DNA of 64,000 nt from assembly GCF_018223745.1 (NCBI RefSeq), contig NZ_CP073653.1, positions 2,384,001 through 2,448,000 of the forward strand, given 5' to 3'. Below the pieces are notes generated by a model, which saw only the letters and a list, made by a program, of their open reading frames with translations, did not search any database and had not been told where the DNA came from. Positions 8,586-17,721 of the stretch are shown here, piece after piece. Made by a program: the position numbers and the translations under genes. Each line of letters opens with the position of its first letter. Positions within the stretch are counted from its first letter, which is position 1. This DNA comes from Clostridium beijerinckii. Its GTDB lineage: Bacteria > Bacillota > Clostridia > Clostridiales > Clostridiaceae.

Positions 8586-10025
8586 ATGCAAATGAATATT
8601 AAAGAAATGGTAGAAAAAATTAAAAGTGGAGAATTAACTAGTGAAGCACTAGTTCAATCATATATTGAAGAAATTACAAAAAACGAAGGGACTATAAATG
8701 CATTTTTAACTCTTACTTGTGAAGAAGCATTGGCTAAAGCTAAAGAAATAGATGCTAAAGTAAAAGCTGGTGAATCTCTAGGAAGACTTGCAGGTATTCC
8801 AATAGCTATAAAGGATAACATTTGTACAGAAGGAGTAAACACTACTTGTGCATCAAAAATGCTTGAAGATTTTATTCCACCATATGATGCAACTGTAATA
8901 AAAAAATTATTAGCTGAAGATGCAATAATTATTGGTAAAACAAATATGGATGAATTTGCAATGGGATCTTCAAATGAGAACTCGGCATTTAAAAAGACTT
9001 TAAATCCAAGGGATATAACTAGAGTTCCAGGAGGATCATCAGGTGGATCAGCAGCAGCAGTTGCAGCAAAATTCGCACCAGTGTCGTTAGGATCTGATAC
9101 CGGTGGATCTATAAGACAACCAGCAGCATTTTGCGGTGTTGTAGGATTAAAACCTACATATGGATTAGTTTCTAGATTTGGACTTATTGCTTTTGGTTCA
9201 TCATTGGACCAAATTGGACCATTTTCTAATTCAGTAGAAGACAGTGCTTATATTTTAAATATAATTTCTGGAACTGATGAATATGATTCTACAAGCATAA
9301 GAGATTTAAAAGAAATAGATTATACTGCTAGTCTTCAAGATGGAATTAAGGGTATGAAAATCGGTGTCCCTGAAGAATTCTTTGGTGAAGGATTAGATGA
9401 AGAAATTAAGGAATCAGTAAAAAATAGTTTAGATAAATTAAAAGAATTAGGAGCAGAAGTTGAAACATTTTCTCTTCCTATAATTAAGGATGGATTAGCA
9501 GCTTATTATATAATGTCATCTGCTGAAGCAAGTACTAATTTAGATAGATATGATGGAATAAGATATGGTTATAAGACTCCAAATTACACAAATCTAGATG
9601 AATTAGTTGAAAACAGTAGAACTGAAGGTTTTGGAGCAGAAGTTAAGAGAAGAATAATGCTTGGAACATATGCACTTGCTTCTGGATATTATGATGCTTA
9701 TTATAAGAAAGCAGATGCTTTTAGAAGAAAATTAAGATATGATCTTAAAAAGACTTTTGAAAAATATGACTTAATAGTAGGACCAGTTTCACCTGTATTA
9801 CCTTTTAAAATTGGTGAAAAAAAGGCTGATCCATTATCAATGTACTTAGCTGACATTTACACTATTAATGTTAATTTAGCTGGAAATCCAGCAATATCAA
9901 TTCCAGCAGGAAAGAGCAAAGAAGGCTTACCAATTGGAATTCAATTGATGGGTGATATGTTATGCGAAGAAAAAATATTCAAAGCTGCATATAGCTTAGA
10001 GCAAGCTTTAGCTATTGAATTATAG
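8586..10025 (+). CDS. gatA: Glu/Asp-tRNA amidotransferase subunit A
   Basis: The 479-residue amidase subunit that releases ammonia from glutamine or asparagine for transamidation of Asp-tRNA-Asn (and possibly Glu-tRNA-Gln). The Ser-cisSer-Lys triad of amidase-signature enzymes is intact: K76 (IAIKDNIC), S151 in GGSSGGSAAA and S175 in SDTGGSIRQP. The length is normal for GatA. GGGTGGTGA precedes the ATG. The stop at 10025 lies 13 bp before the gatB start. Confidence 0.96.
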   Translation: MQMNIKEMVEKIKSGELTSEALVQSYIEEITKNEGTINAFLTLTCEEALAKAKEIDAKVKAGESLGRLAGIPIAIKDNICTEGVNTTCASKMLEDFIPPYDATVIKKLLAEDAIIIGKTNMDEFAMGSSNENSAFKKTLNPRDITRVPGGSSGGSAAAVAAKFAPVSLGSDTGGSIRQPAAFCGVVGLKPTYGLVSRFGLIAFGSSLDQIGPFSNSVEDSAYILNIISGTDEYDSTSIRDLKEIDYTASLQDGIKGMKIGVPEEFFGEGLDEEIKESVKNSLDKLKELGAEVETFSLPIIKDGLAAYYIMSSAEASTNLDRYDGIRYGYKTPNYTNLDELVENSRTEGFGAEVKRRIMLGTYALASGYYDAYYKKADAFRRKLRYDLKKTFEKYDLIVGPVSPVLPFKIGEKKADPLSMYLADIYTINVNLAGNPAISIPAGKSKEGLPIGIQLMGDMLCEEKIFKAAYSLEQALAIEL

Positions 10026-10038
10026 GAGGGGAATTACG

Positions 10039-11478
10039 ATGAATTTTGAAACAGTAATAGGACTTGAAATACATGCAGAATTAAAATCGAAGACAAAAAT
10101 TTTCTGCTCTTGTTCAACTAAATTTGGAGCAGAACCTAATGCTAATACATGTCCAATATGCACAGGGGTCCCTGGAACGCTTCCAGTGCTTAATGAAGAA
10201 GTTGTAAATTTAGCAATAAAAGCAGGAACTGCACTAGGATGTACAATAAATAAATATAACAAAATGGATAGAAAAAATTATTTTTATCCCGATCTTCCTA
10301 AAAATTATCAAACTTCACAATTTGATTTACCAATCTGTTCAGGTGGGCTTGTAGAATTTGAACATGAAGGAAAGCAAGTAAAAGTTAGATTAAATAGAAT
10401 TCACATAGAAGAAGATGCTGGAAAGCTAGTTCACGTAGAAGGAGAACCAATTTCTTTAGTAGACTATAACAGAGTTGGTGTTCCTCTAGCAGAAATAGTT
10501 ACAGAACCAGATATGAGAAGTGTTAGTGAAGCTGTAGCGTTTATGAAAAAGCTTAAATCAATTTTAGAATATGGTGAAATTTCTGATTGTCGTATGGAAC
10601 AAGGGTCATTAAGATGCGATGCTAATATTTCATTAAGACCAGTAGGGCAAAAAGAATATGGAACTAAGGTAGAGCTTAAAAATATTAACTCATTTAGAGA
10701 ACTTCAAAAAGCTTTAGAAAAAGAAGAAAGAAGACAAAGAGAACTTTATACTTATGGAGAAGGTCATAAGGTAGTTCAAGAAACTAGAAGATGGGATGCT
10801 GCAAAAGGTAAAACAATCTCTATGAGATCTAAAGAAGAAGCAGATGACTATAGATATGTTGTAGAACCAGATTTACCACCAATCATAATCTATGATGAAC
10901 AAATTGAAACAATAACTAAATCTTTACCTGAAATGCCAGATGAAAAGAAAGAAAGATTTTTAACTTCATATGAACTTACAGAAAAAGAAGTTGATATTTT
11001 AATAGGCGATAAAGGACTTGCTACTTTCTTTGAAAAAGTTGTAGAATTAGGTGCTAAGCCTAAAATTGCTTCTAACTGGATATTAGGTGATATTTTAAGA
11101 ATATTAAATGATAGAAAAATGGAATCTGAAGATATGCCTCTTGAAGCTGAAAACTTTGCAAAGCTTCTTAAGGTAGTTGAAGAAGGTAAAATTAGCAATA
11201 ATGTAGGGAGAGAAGTTCTTGATGAAATCTTTGATGAAAACAAAGATCCAATGAAGATGATTGAAGAAAAAGGGCTTATGCAAATCAGTTCGTCTGATGA
11301 ACTTGAAAAAATAGTTGATGAAGTAATTGCAAATAACCCTCAATCAGTAGAAGACTTTAAAGCAGGAAAGACACAAAGTGCTGGATTCTTAATGGGTCAA
11401 GTAATGAAATTGTCAAAAGGTAAAGCGAACCCAAAAGTCGCTAAAGAACTTGTTGACAAAAAACTTAGTGAGATTTAA
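10039..11478 (+). CDS. gatB: Glu/Asp-tRNA amidotransferase subunit B
   Basis: The 479-residue kinase/transamidase subunit that activates the aminoacyl-tRNA carboxylate with ATP and accepts ammonia through the GatA-GatB tunnel. It opens with ETVIGLEIHAELKSKTK, keeps the zinc-binding cysteines (CSCS...CPIC) and has the C-terminal helical tRNA-binding YqeY-like tail. The reading frame is open from 10015, but TAGGAGGGG sits before the ATG at 10039. It is the last gene of the unit, followed by a strong terminator. Confidence 0.96.
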   Translation: MNFETVIGLEIHAELKSKTKIFCSCSTKFGAEPNANTCPICTGVPGTLPVLNEEVVNLAIKAGTALGCTINKYNKMDRKNYFYPDLPKNYQTSQFDLPICSGGLVEFEHEGKQVKVRLNRIHIEEDAGKLVHVEGEPISLVDYNRVGVPLAEIVTEPDMRSVSEAVAFMKKLKSILEYGEISDCRMEQGSLRCDANISLRPVGQKEYGTKVELKNINSFRELQKALEKEERRQRELYTYGEGHKVVQETRRWDAAKGKTISMRSKEEADDYRYVVEPDLPPIIIYDEQIETITKSLPEMPDEKKERFLTSYELTEKEVDILIGDKGLATFFEKVVELGAKPKIASNWILGDILRILNDRKMESEDMPLEAENFAKLLKVVEEGKISNNVGREVLDEIFDENKDPMKMIEEKGLMQISSSDELEKIVDEVIANNPQSVEDFKAGKTQSAGFLMGQVMKLSKGKANPKVAKELVDKKLSEI

Positions 11479-11493
11479 AAATTAAATTGAAAT

Positions 11494-11536
11494 GGAGAGC
11501 ATGCATTATATATGCAAAAGCTCTCCTTTTTATTTT
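11494..11536 (+). terminator. Terminator of the gatCAB operon
   Basis: GGAGAGC (11494-11500) pairs with GCTCTCC (11520-11526), with an inner ATGCAT/ATGC extension and TTTTTATTTT after it. It starts 15 bp past the gatB stop. Confidence 0.9.
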
Positions 11537-11671
11537 ACCTAATTCATGAATTAAATAATTGTGCATTTTGCCTTGTTTTATTGGAATAAATATTTACAAA
11601 AAATAATATTATATATTAACTTATATGTTAAATACTCAAGCTCCATTATATTTTAATAAAGGGAGGAAATT

Positions 11672-13543
11672 ATGGGGAATATCATAAACAAATTTGAAAA
11701 TGAAACTAAGACAAGGGTAAACGTGATAGATCTTGAGAATTTAGGGAAATCTCAATTGCAAAAAGTAGTTATTAAAGATGGAATTTTTGAAGAAACAGAT
11801 TTTTTAAAAAGTGACAACTATATTAGTTTTCCAACAGAAATGCTGTGCTCATCTACAAAAAGCAATTTTATTAATGTTTATTTATGCTTGAAAAATGAAC
11901 TTAGCATGGTTGAAAAACTTAAAGATGAGATTATAAAATCACTATATGAGGCGTATCTAATTCTTGATAAAGATAATTGTGTAGAAAACGATAATTTTAG
12001 TGAAGAAGGTTTTAAGAAAGCTTTTTATAATTCTTTAAACAATCAAATTAATAATGTTTCCTTAATTAAATTTTATGAAGTTAATAGTATACAAAATGTA
12101 TTTAAAGATATTAATTTTAATGAATTGCTTATTGAATTAAGGAAAATAAATTCTTCTGATGACTTTGATAATTTTGAAGAGAAAGATGAGCATATATGGA
12201 AGAGTTATTTTGGAGATTTCAAAGATGAGTTTCATAAACATTATAGCAAATGGTTGAAAATGATTTCAAAATACTATGAATGTAATGAAGAGGGGCATGA
12301 ATATGCAAATGAAGCTCAAGATTATATTAATAAGTTTTTAAATAGAGATTTCCGAAATTTGTGTAATGTCATTTACGGAATAAATACTTCTTGTGATCTT
12401 ATGGTTGAAAGAGCATATATTAAGCTTCCTGCTAGCAAAGCGAGATACTTAGGAATAATATTTATTGATTGCCCTAAAGGTGAAAATATAGCAAAAACAA
12501 TAGAAAATCGTGTTGGCGAGGATTATAAAGAATTATTTATGGTTATATCTAAATGTAGTAATAATTTAGAACATCTTTTGGAATTGAAAGAAAATATAAA
12601 TGATACTACATTAAAGAAGAGAATATTTTATGTCTTAAACGAGTTTGAATCATATAAAAATCATTTATTTGAAAACGACTTATTAGATTCCAATTCCAGA
12701 GAAGATTTAATAGATACATTGAAATATGCTACAGCTAAAAAATTAGGGATCAAAGAAGATAAAGTTATTGTAACAGAACAATTTAAAGATATAAACAAAA
12801 GAACATTAGATAAATTGGACACACACAATGATTTTGTGCAATTATTAAGACTAATTAGAAAAGAAAGTGAAAGATTAGGCAATCCTATAAAGATAAAATC
12901 ATCAAATAAGGACGGACTAATTAGTATTTCTTTGAATCAAGAGAGAATGATAGTGCAAGCTCTTATGGGAATGCTTTATGAAAGATATAATGGATATCTA
13001 GTCGATCAGTGGAAGAGAATCATTGGTGATGAAAATGAAAAAATCGATAGGAAGTGCAAAAATTATACTTACAGTGAGATTCATACGATAATAAGAAATC
13101 GCAAAGATAATTATAAAGAATATAAAGTTACAAAATGTTTAACTACAAAAAAAGATAATAAACCAATTGATTTTAGTATGAGGAGTGGCGATTATACTGA
13201 TAGCAAAAGAATATTAAAAATGATGGTTGATTATGGTTATCAAACAGTTGGATTTCATCCTAATGAGAATAAAATTTTAGTAAGTGTTAATGGCGAAATC
13301 TCTAAAGAAGATAAAGAAAAATTAATAAAATCTATTAAAGGAAGGCTTGAAGAAAACGCTATAAATTATTTTGAAAGTGCATTTCTAGCAAATATATCAA
13401 GAAAAAAATTTAATACAAATAATTTATACAAGGCCTTGGAAATTGAAACAAATATAACTATGGATGATTTTTATAGTGCGTTTAGAGAGATGTTCAAAAA
13501 AATTAGTGATAATATAGTTAGATATGAAGTTCGACTTCAATGA
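11672..13543 (+). CDS. Unknown 623-residue cytosolic protein
   Basis: I do not recognise a family. The frame is long, has an ideal GGGAGG site before the ATG, and codon use like its neighbours, so it is a real gene. There is no signal peptide, membrane segment or Walker A motif. The protein is mostly charged and helical. Residues of about 275-345 (LGIIFIDCPK ... LFMVISKCSNNLEH) have a strand-then-helix look loosely like the distal half of a GTPase domain, but no G1/G3 motif supports it. The C-terminal 60 residues are strongly basic/helical. It is monocistronic, with repeat copies and a terminator behind it. Function unknown. Confidence 0.85.
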   Translation: MGNIINKFENETKTRVNVIDLENLGKSQLQKVVIKDGIFEETDFLKSDNYISFPTEMLCSSTKSNFINVYLCLKNELSMVEKLKDEIIKSLYEAYLILDKDNCVENDNFSEEGFKKAFYNSLNNQINNVSLIKFYEVNSIQNVFKDINFNELLIELRKINSSDDFDNFEEKDEHIWKSYFGDFKDEFHKHYSKWLKMISKYYECNEEGHEYANEAQDYINKFLNRDFRNLCNVIYGINTSCDLMVERAYIKLPASKARYLGIIFIDCPKGENIAKTIENRVGEDYKELFMVISKCSNNLEHLLELKENINDTTLKKRIFYVLNEFESYKNHLFENDLLDSNSREDLIDTLKYATAKKLGIKEDKVIVTEQFKDINKRTLDKLDTHNDFVQLLRLIRKESERLGNPIKIKSSNKDGLISISLNQERMIVQALMGMLYERYNGYLVDQWKRIIGDENEKIDRKCKNYTYSEIHTIIRNRKDNYKEYKVTKCLTTKKDNKPIDFSMRSGDYTDSKRILKMMVDYGYQTVGFHPNENKILVSVNGEISKEDKEKLIKSIKGRLEENAINYFESAFLANISRKKFNTNNLYKALEIETNITMDDFYSAFREMFKKISDNIVRYEVRLQ

Positions 13544-13572
13544 AAGATAGAAATGCAGATAAATGCTAGGTA

Positions 13573-13687
13573 ATATATATTGCAAAAATAATTCTTCATT
13601 ATAAGTCTAAAAATATTACAAGAATTTTATCTGTAATTGTGAATTGTGAAATGTGAAATGTGCATTGTGCATTGCAGAATATATATT
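13573..13687 (+). repeat. 110-bp interspersed repeat (family A), copy 2
   Basis: Ends AATATATATTGCAAAA and TTGCAGAATATATATT form imperfect terminal inverted repeats. Its 7-bp tandem block has five TGTGNAW units instead of four (TGTGAAT, TGTGAAA twice, TGTGCAT twice), so the block varies in number. Confidence 0.8.
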
Positions 13688-13743
13688 AAATTGGTTTGAT
13701 AAATTTTAATTTTATTTAGCGATTAGGTTATATATTATATATG

Positions 13744-13788
13744 AAAACTTCAGTATTATGAAATCATCTAAAACTGAAGTTTTTTTAT
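13744..13788 (+). terminator. Intrinsic terminator downstream of the 623-aa gene
   Basis: AAAACTTCAGT (13744-13754) pairs with ACTGAAGTTTT (13773-13783) and runs into TTTTTT. The U-tract is shared with the start of repeat family R copy 2. Confidence 0.75.
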
Positions 13789-14010
13789 TCTTTAGGAAAT
13801 TATAATTCAATTAAATCTGTGTATAACTTTATAATAGTATGTTTTACTAGGGTTAATTATTATAAAAGAATAAAAAATAAATCATATTCGCCTGCCAAAT
13901 TTTTCTCACATGCGTTCGAAAAGGCAGATGCGTGAAAAAAATCTACACATATGAAAAGAGTGCGAAGCACAATACGGAACTTAACCACAGTCGCTTGCGA
14001 TTTTTTTATT
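13785..14010 (+). repeat. 220-bp structured repeat (family R), copy 2
   Basis: Begins TTATTCTTTAGGAAATTAT directly in a terminator U-tract and ends GCGATTTTTTTATT. The block 13886-13994 matches copy 1 base for base. The left 100 bp has drifted more than the right 110 bp, consistent with selection or recent conversion on the structured half. Confidence 0.8.
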
Positions 14011-14174
14011 TACACTTAAAATTATAATTAATTTATGTAGACTATATTTTTGCTATATTGCATAATTTAAAATAATATGAATTTGGTAAATGAATACAAC
14101 AATGCATATTATTAGTTTGACAAAATATGTAAATCATATATAATTATGATATAAAGGTTTAAGGGGATGATAAC

Positions 14175-14840
14175 GTGATAAAAAACTGTTGGAAAAAAGC
14201 CGTAGCTTTATCAATGATCGCCACATCAATAATGCTATTGAACCCAGTAGGGGCAAACGCATCATGGAAGCAAGATAATATTGGATGGTGGTATAGTGAA
14301 GGAAATCTATGGGCTACTGGTTGGAGAAAAGTTGATGGAAATTGGTATTATTTCTATCAAAATGGATATATGGCTAAAGATACGCAAATAAATGGTTATA
14401 GAATATATTCAAATGGAGTTGCAGCAAGCAATCCTAGCGGAAAATATGAAGATTCAAATTCTTATAAATGGAAAATTGAAAATGGAGAAAACAAGAATAT
14501 ATCTAATAATTACTATTATATAGAGAATGATAAAGTTATTGGTAAAATGATAAATAAAAATAACTATTTGTACTATACAGAAAATGGACAGAATTTTACT
14601 GGATGGAAGCAATTGGGTAGTACCAAAGGTTTTAACTGGTATTACATGGAGAACGGAAAACGCTGTTTAGGATGGAAAAGCATTAATGGAAATTGGTTCT
14701 ACTTTTCTAATTTTGATGGAGAATCAGATACTGATGTCGAAAATCTAAGAGGGAAAATGGTTAATACTTCTATTTTGGATGCAGGCAAGAGTTATCAATT
14801 TGATGATTATGGAGCTTTACAAAGTACAGTTACAAGATGA
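14175..14840 (+). CDS. Secreted cell-wall-binding repeat protein
   Basis: A 221-residue exported protein made almost only of aromatic cell-wall/choline-binding-type repeats. The start is GTG after AAGGGGATGA. The signal peptide covers residues 1-29 and ends GANAS. Repeats such as DNIGWWYSEG, ATGWRKVDGNWYYF, FTGWKQLG and GWKSINGNWFYF follow. No catalytic domain is visible, so it is probably a surface-bound structural or adhesion protein. The same repeat type occurs at the C-terminus of the protein at 22928. Confidence 0.8.
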   Translation: MIKNCWKKAVALSMIATSIMLLNPVGANASWKQDNIGWWYSEGNLWATGWRKVDGNWYYFYQNGYMAKDTQINGYRIYSNGVAASNPSGKYEDSNSYKWKIENGENKNISNNYYYIENDKVIGKMINKNNYLYYTENGQNFTGWKQLGSTKGFNWYYMENGKRCLGWKSINGNWFYFSNFDGESDTDVENLRGKMVNTSILDAGKSYQFDDYGALQSTVTR

Positions 14841-14909
14841 TAATAACATTTTATGTATTGGTGATATTGAGTATTTCTAAGTGCTTAAATAATATTGTTC
14901 AGTACAAAA

Positions 14910-14950
14910 AAAAGAATGACTTAGTTAGGGAAATAAGTCATTCTTTTATT
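14910..14950 (+). terminator. Terminator after the wall-binding gene
   Basis: A 14-bp perfect stem AAAAGAATGACTTA / TAAGTCATTCTTTT is followed by ATTATTATTT. A decayed look-alike, AAAGAACGACTTA...TAAGCCGCTCT, appears 500 bp on at 15406-15438. Confidence 0.85.
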
Positions 14951-15117
14951 ATTATTTAAGGGGATAAATAATAATGCTTTAACTACTTTACAAGTTTAAT
15001 TGTATATTATTAATGTTACATGATTGTGTCAAATTTATTAACTTAATATAAACAAAATAAATATTTAAATTTTTAGCACTGATATGCAGACACCCAACTC
15101 TAAAATTAAATTTATGT

Positions 15118-15262
15118 GGTAACTTCCGAAATCATAAATATTTTGTTCCAAAAAGCTATGAAAATATATTTATGATTTCTAGTGAAGATATGGATTCAAA
15201 GTTTTAGCAACTTGGTGAATATGTTCATCTAATAAGTCTAATTATTAAATTGTTTATCTATA
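15118..15262 (-). repeat. Palindromic MITE (family Y), truncated and internally deleted copy
   Basis: It is the reverse complement of pieces of the full element at 50329-50646. CCGAAATCATAAATATTTTG...AGCTATGAAAATAT is joined directly to ATTTATGATTTCTAG, and the copy ends TTGTTTATCTATACA. The central palindrome and one terminus are missing. The rest of the 890-bp gap 14841-15730 holds no gene I can support. Confidence 0.7.
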
Positions 15263-15824
15263 CAAAAAAGTAGACCGCTTACTATAAAGAAAAGAAGAAC
15301 TAAAAAATAAAGTTTAATAGTTATTAAAAATATTTATATAGGAATAAAGTTGGATTGATAGATTTTTGTTGCGTTAGTTTTCTGAATTTATTCAAAAAAT
15401 GATTATAAAAAAGAACGACTTATCAAGGAAATAAGCCGCTCTAAAATTAGAGAGTATTGAAGTAAATTCGTACAATTAAAGTATAAAATGCATGGAGTTT
15501 TTTATCAAAATAAATCGTATTACAATCAATGACATGAAAATACTATATATCCTATGTTGAATTCTAAAACGACATGAAAAAATAAATTTATACCGGGATA
15601 TTGTAGAAAAAGATAAAAATACACATAAAAAAGTAATATAAAAATAAGTGAAGATATTGTTGAAAGATAGTAAAATAAGGATGGGTATAAAATTAATGAT
15701 TATGAGAGGGATGAGTAATCATCAAAAAAGGGCTAAGATCCTCTAAAGTGGTCCCATTGTCAAGGACATTTATAAAAAAAGGCATTAGATTTTAAATCTA
15801 AATCATGTATTTTATCCGTAAGGA

Positions 15825-15885
15825 GGAGATGCAGAAAAGATGAGCCAACATTGAATCCTTTGGATTTGATGTTGGTTCATCTTAA
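15825..15885 (+). promoter_or_regulatory. Mini-ORF and hairpin before the passenger gene
   Basis: AAGGAGGAG precedes a four-codon ORF (ATG CAG AAA AGA TGA) which runs into a hairpin, GATGAGCCAACAT with ATGTTGGTTCATC (about 15840-15884). The passenger ATG at 15910 has no ribosome site of its own. The layout resembles a translational attenuator, or a guard against read-through into the element. Confidence 0.4.
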
Positions 15886-15909
15886 TAGCTAACTGTATCT
15901 TGTATTATT

Positions 15910-16263
15910 ATGATAAATAGAAAATTTATAGAAAACTTAAATACTTTCAAGGAATCTATGTTAAGTGATGATATTCCCTCTTATGTTATTCGTTATTGCG
16001 AACAGCTTAATGAAGTGAAGTGGATATGGTTTTATGTACAAATGATGGAAGCTGTGATAATTACAGAAGAACTTGACTATCTGTTTTATGTGCTGAAATG
16101 GATTTTAAAAACCGATTTCCATGACCTCGCATATGAAATGTATTTCTATGACATGATCAATCCAGAGTGTAGTTCTGAATCACTGATTAAGGATGAATAC
16201 CGGGCTATGTATAGCCAACGTTACCATACCCAGTTCATGGAAGACCTGTCTGTTCATCGTTGA
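15910..16263 (+). CDS. Passenger gene inside the IS3 element, unknown function
   Basis: A 117-residue acidic helical protein opposite to the transposase genes, its last 29 bp overlapping the 3' end of orfB. It has no signal peptide or recognised motif; it is rich in aromatic and acidic residues (KWIWFYVQMMEA, LAYEMYFYDM). It lies between the orfB stop and the left inverted repeat, a space only 32 bp long in the sister element at 62-63.5 kb. Its base composition matches the element, not the host. No SD precedes the ATG; a short leader ORF and hairpin sit upstream. It could be a cargo, accessory or immunity gene, or a spurious frame, though its length and residue make-up argue against the latter. 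Confidence 0.5.
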   Translation: MINRKFIENLNTFKESMLSDDIPSYVIRYCEQLNEVKWIWFYVQMMEAVIITEELDYLFYVLKWILKTDFHDLAYEMYFYDMINPECSSESLIKDEYRAMYSQRYHTQFMEDLSVHR

Positions 16264-17191
16264 GCGGATGCTTTCCAGTTATTATATATTCTGCATATTG
16301 ATTTGGTGCCAGCTTCGCTAGTTTCCACTGATAACGTTCATTATTATAATAGTCCATATAATTATCAATTTCATTGCAAAGTTCATCGTAAGTACTGCAT
16401 CTGTCTAGATGTATTTCATCTTTCATATGCCCAAAGAAAGATTCCTGCGGTGCGTTATCCCAGCAATTTCCCCTTCGTGACATAGACTGCCTCAGCTCTT
16501 TGTCTTTCAGCAACTGACGGAAAGAAATGCTGGTATAATGACAGCCTTGATCTGAATGAAGAATAGCATCCATTTGAAGGCTGTCTCCATGTTTATCAAT
16601 TAAGTTATTAATAGTTTCTAACACAAAATCAACTTCAAGAGACTCGCTTACTACATATGACAGAACCTGTTTTGTATACGCATCTTTAATGACAGAAAGA
16701 TAAGCTTTACAGCCATGGTTATAAAATAAATATGTGATATCTGTAAGAAGTATTTTCCCTGCACCATGTTCTACAAATTCACGTTTTACAAGGTTATCAG
16801 ATATGGCATCTGTCTTAAGAGCTTTCGCCATTCTACGGTACGGATTGGCCTTCCTAATTGGACAAAAGAGATTGTATTTCTTCATTAGACGGCTAATCTT
16901 TTTCTGATTCATTCGCACGCCCATATGTAGCAGCCGCATATATATTCCACGTCTACCCTTATCATATCCACGATACTTATAGGCTTCTAATATTAGTGTA
17001 AAATCAGCTCTATCCTGTTCTTCCTTATTACATCGTTGCCCAAATGAATGAAGCCAGTTATAGTATCCGCTTCGCGACACGCGAGCCATTTTACATAGCC
17101 AACTTATATTTAATTCATTATTATCACGCTGAGTCATTTCTTGGATGAGTTTGAATTTTTCTTCTGGCGTTGATTCTGTTTGTTCTTCCAT
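16235..17191 (-). CDS. IS3-family transposase OrfB (DDE integrase domain)
   Basis: A 318-residue catalytic part of an IS3/IS150-type transposase. An N-terminal HTH_21 region (CKMARVSRSGYYNWLHS) is followed by an rve integrase core with DDE residues in LLTDITYLFY, ILHSDQGCHYTS and DNAPQESFFGHMKDE. It is normally made as an OrfAB fusion by -1 frameshifting on the A7 run just upstream; the ATG start used here lies after that site. All three acidic residues are intact, so the element may be active. Confidence 0.9.
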   Translation of the reverse strand: MEEQTESTPEEKFKLIQEMTQRDNNELNISWLCKMARVSRSGYYNWLHSFGQRCNKEEQDRADFTLILEAYKYRGYDKGRRGIYMRLLHMGVRMNQKKISRLMKKYNLFCPIRKANPYRRMAKALKTDAISDNLVKREFVEHGAGKILLTDITYLFYNHGCKAYLSVIKDAYTKQVLSYVVSESLEVDFVLETINNLIDKHGDSLQMDAILHSDQGCHYTSISFRQLLKDKELRQSMSRRGNCWDNAPQESFFGHMKDEIHLDRCSTYDELCNEIDNYMDYYNNERYQWKLAKLAPNQYAEYIITGKHPLNDEQTGLP

Positions 17192-17204
17192 TCGGCTTGT
17201 TTGT

Positions 17205-17591
17205 CTAGAAATTCGATTTTTTTAAAAATTCATTTTCTTGTTTTAAATATTTAATTTGATGTTCGAGTCTGGCAATTCGTTCAGCATCAGTTAAATCCTT
17301 TGCAACTGGACGACCTAAGTTACATTTTCTTATATCTTCAAAGCCATCTGAGCGAAATTCACATCTCTTCACCATTGCAACAAGAGCATCCTTACGTTTT
17401 TTACCTAAGAACTTATGATTAATTCCACATTCAGTCAATATTTGAGATGGTATTTTTCCGGCACGGTATTCTTTTGCAAACAGTTCTTTAAATTCAGTTG
17501 TATAAGTTATTGATTTATTACTAACTTTTTCGATATATGGATTATTTCGCAATTCTTCTTGTTGTTCTTCTGTAAAATGATTGACGCCCAT
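17205..17591 (-). CDS. IS3-family transposase OrfA (helix-turn-helix)
   Basis: A 128-residue DNA-binding half with a HTH_29-like region (YTTEFKELFAKEYRAGKIPSQIL) and a C-terminal leucine-zipper-like coiled coil (IARLEHQIKYLKQENEFLKK). GGAGGG six bases before the ATG at 17591 decides the start over the ATG at 17597. It ends a few codons after an A7 slippery run. Confidence 0.88.
   Translation of the reverse strand: MGVNHFTEEQQEELRNNPYIEKVSNKSITYTTEFKELFAKEYRAGKIPSQILTECGINHKFLGKKRKDALVAMVKRCEFRSDGFEDIRKCNLGRPVAKDLTDAERIARLEHQIKYLKQENEFLKKSNF
17217..17223 (-). promoter_or_regulatory. A7 slippery site for OrfAB -1 frameshift
   Basis: On the minus strand the zero frame reads TTA AAA AAA TCG, giving an A AAA AAA slippery heptamer at the end of orfA. 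A -1 slip joins orfA to the orfB frame. The sister element has A8 at the same place and is fused in frame. Confidence 0.75.
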
Positions 17592-17721
17592 AAACATCCC
17601 TCCAATTATACTGAAATTAATTGTAACAAAAAAAGACCCTGTAAAATAGAGTCAGTAAGAAATTTAGCTTTATAAGCCTTTTTTCTAACTGTCCATTCTA
17701 TAGGATCCATTTTACTCATTC

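Noticed and set aside
11672..13543. Dynamin-like GTPase
   Set aside because: Only a loose look in the middle region; no P-loop or other G motifs, so no function was assigned.
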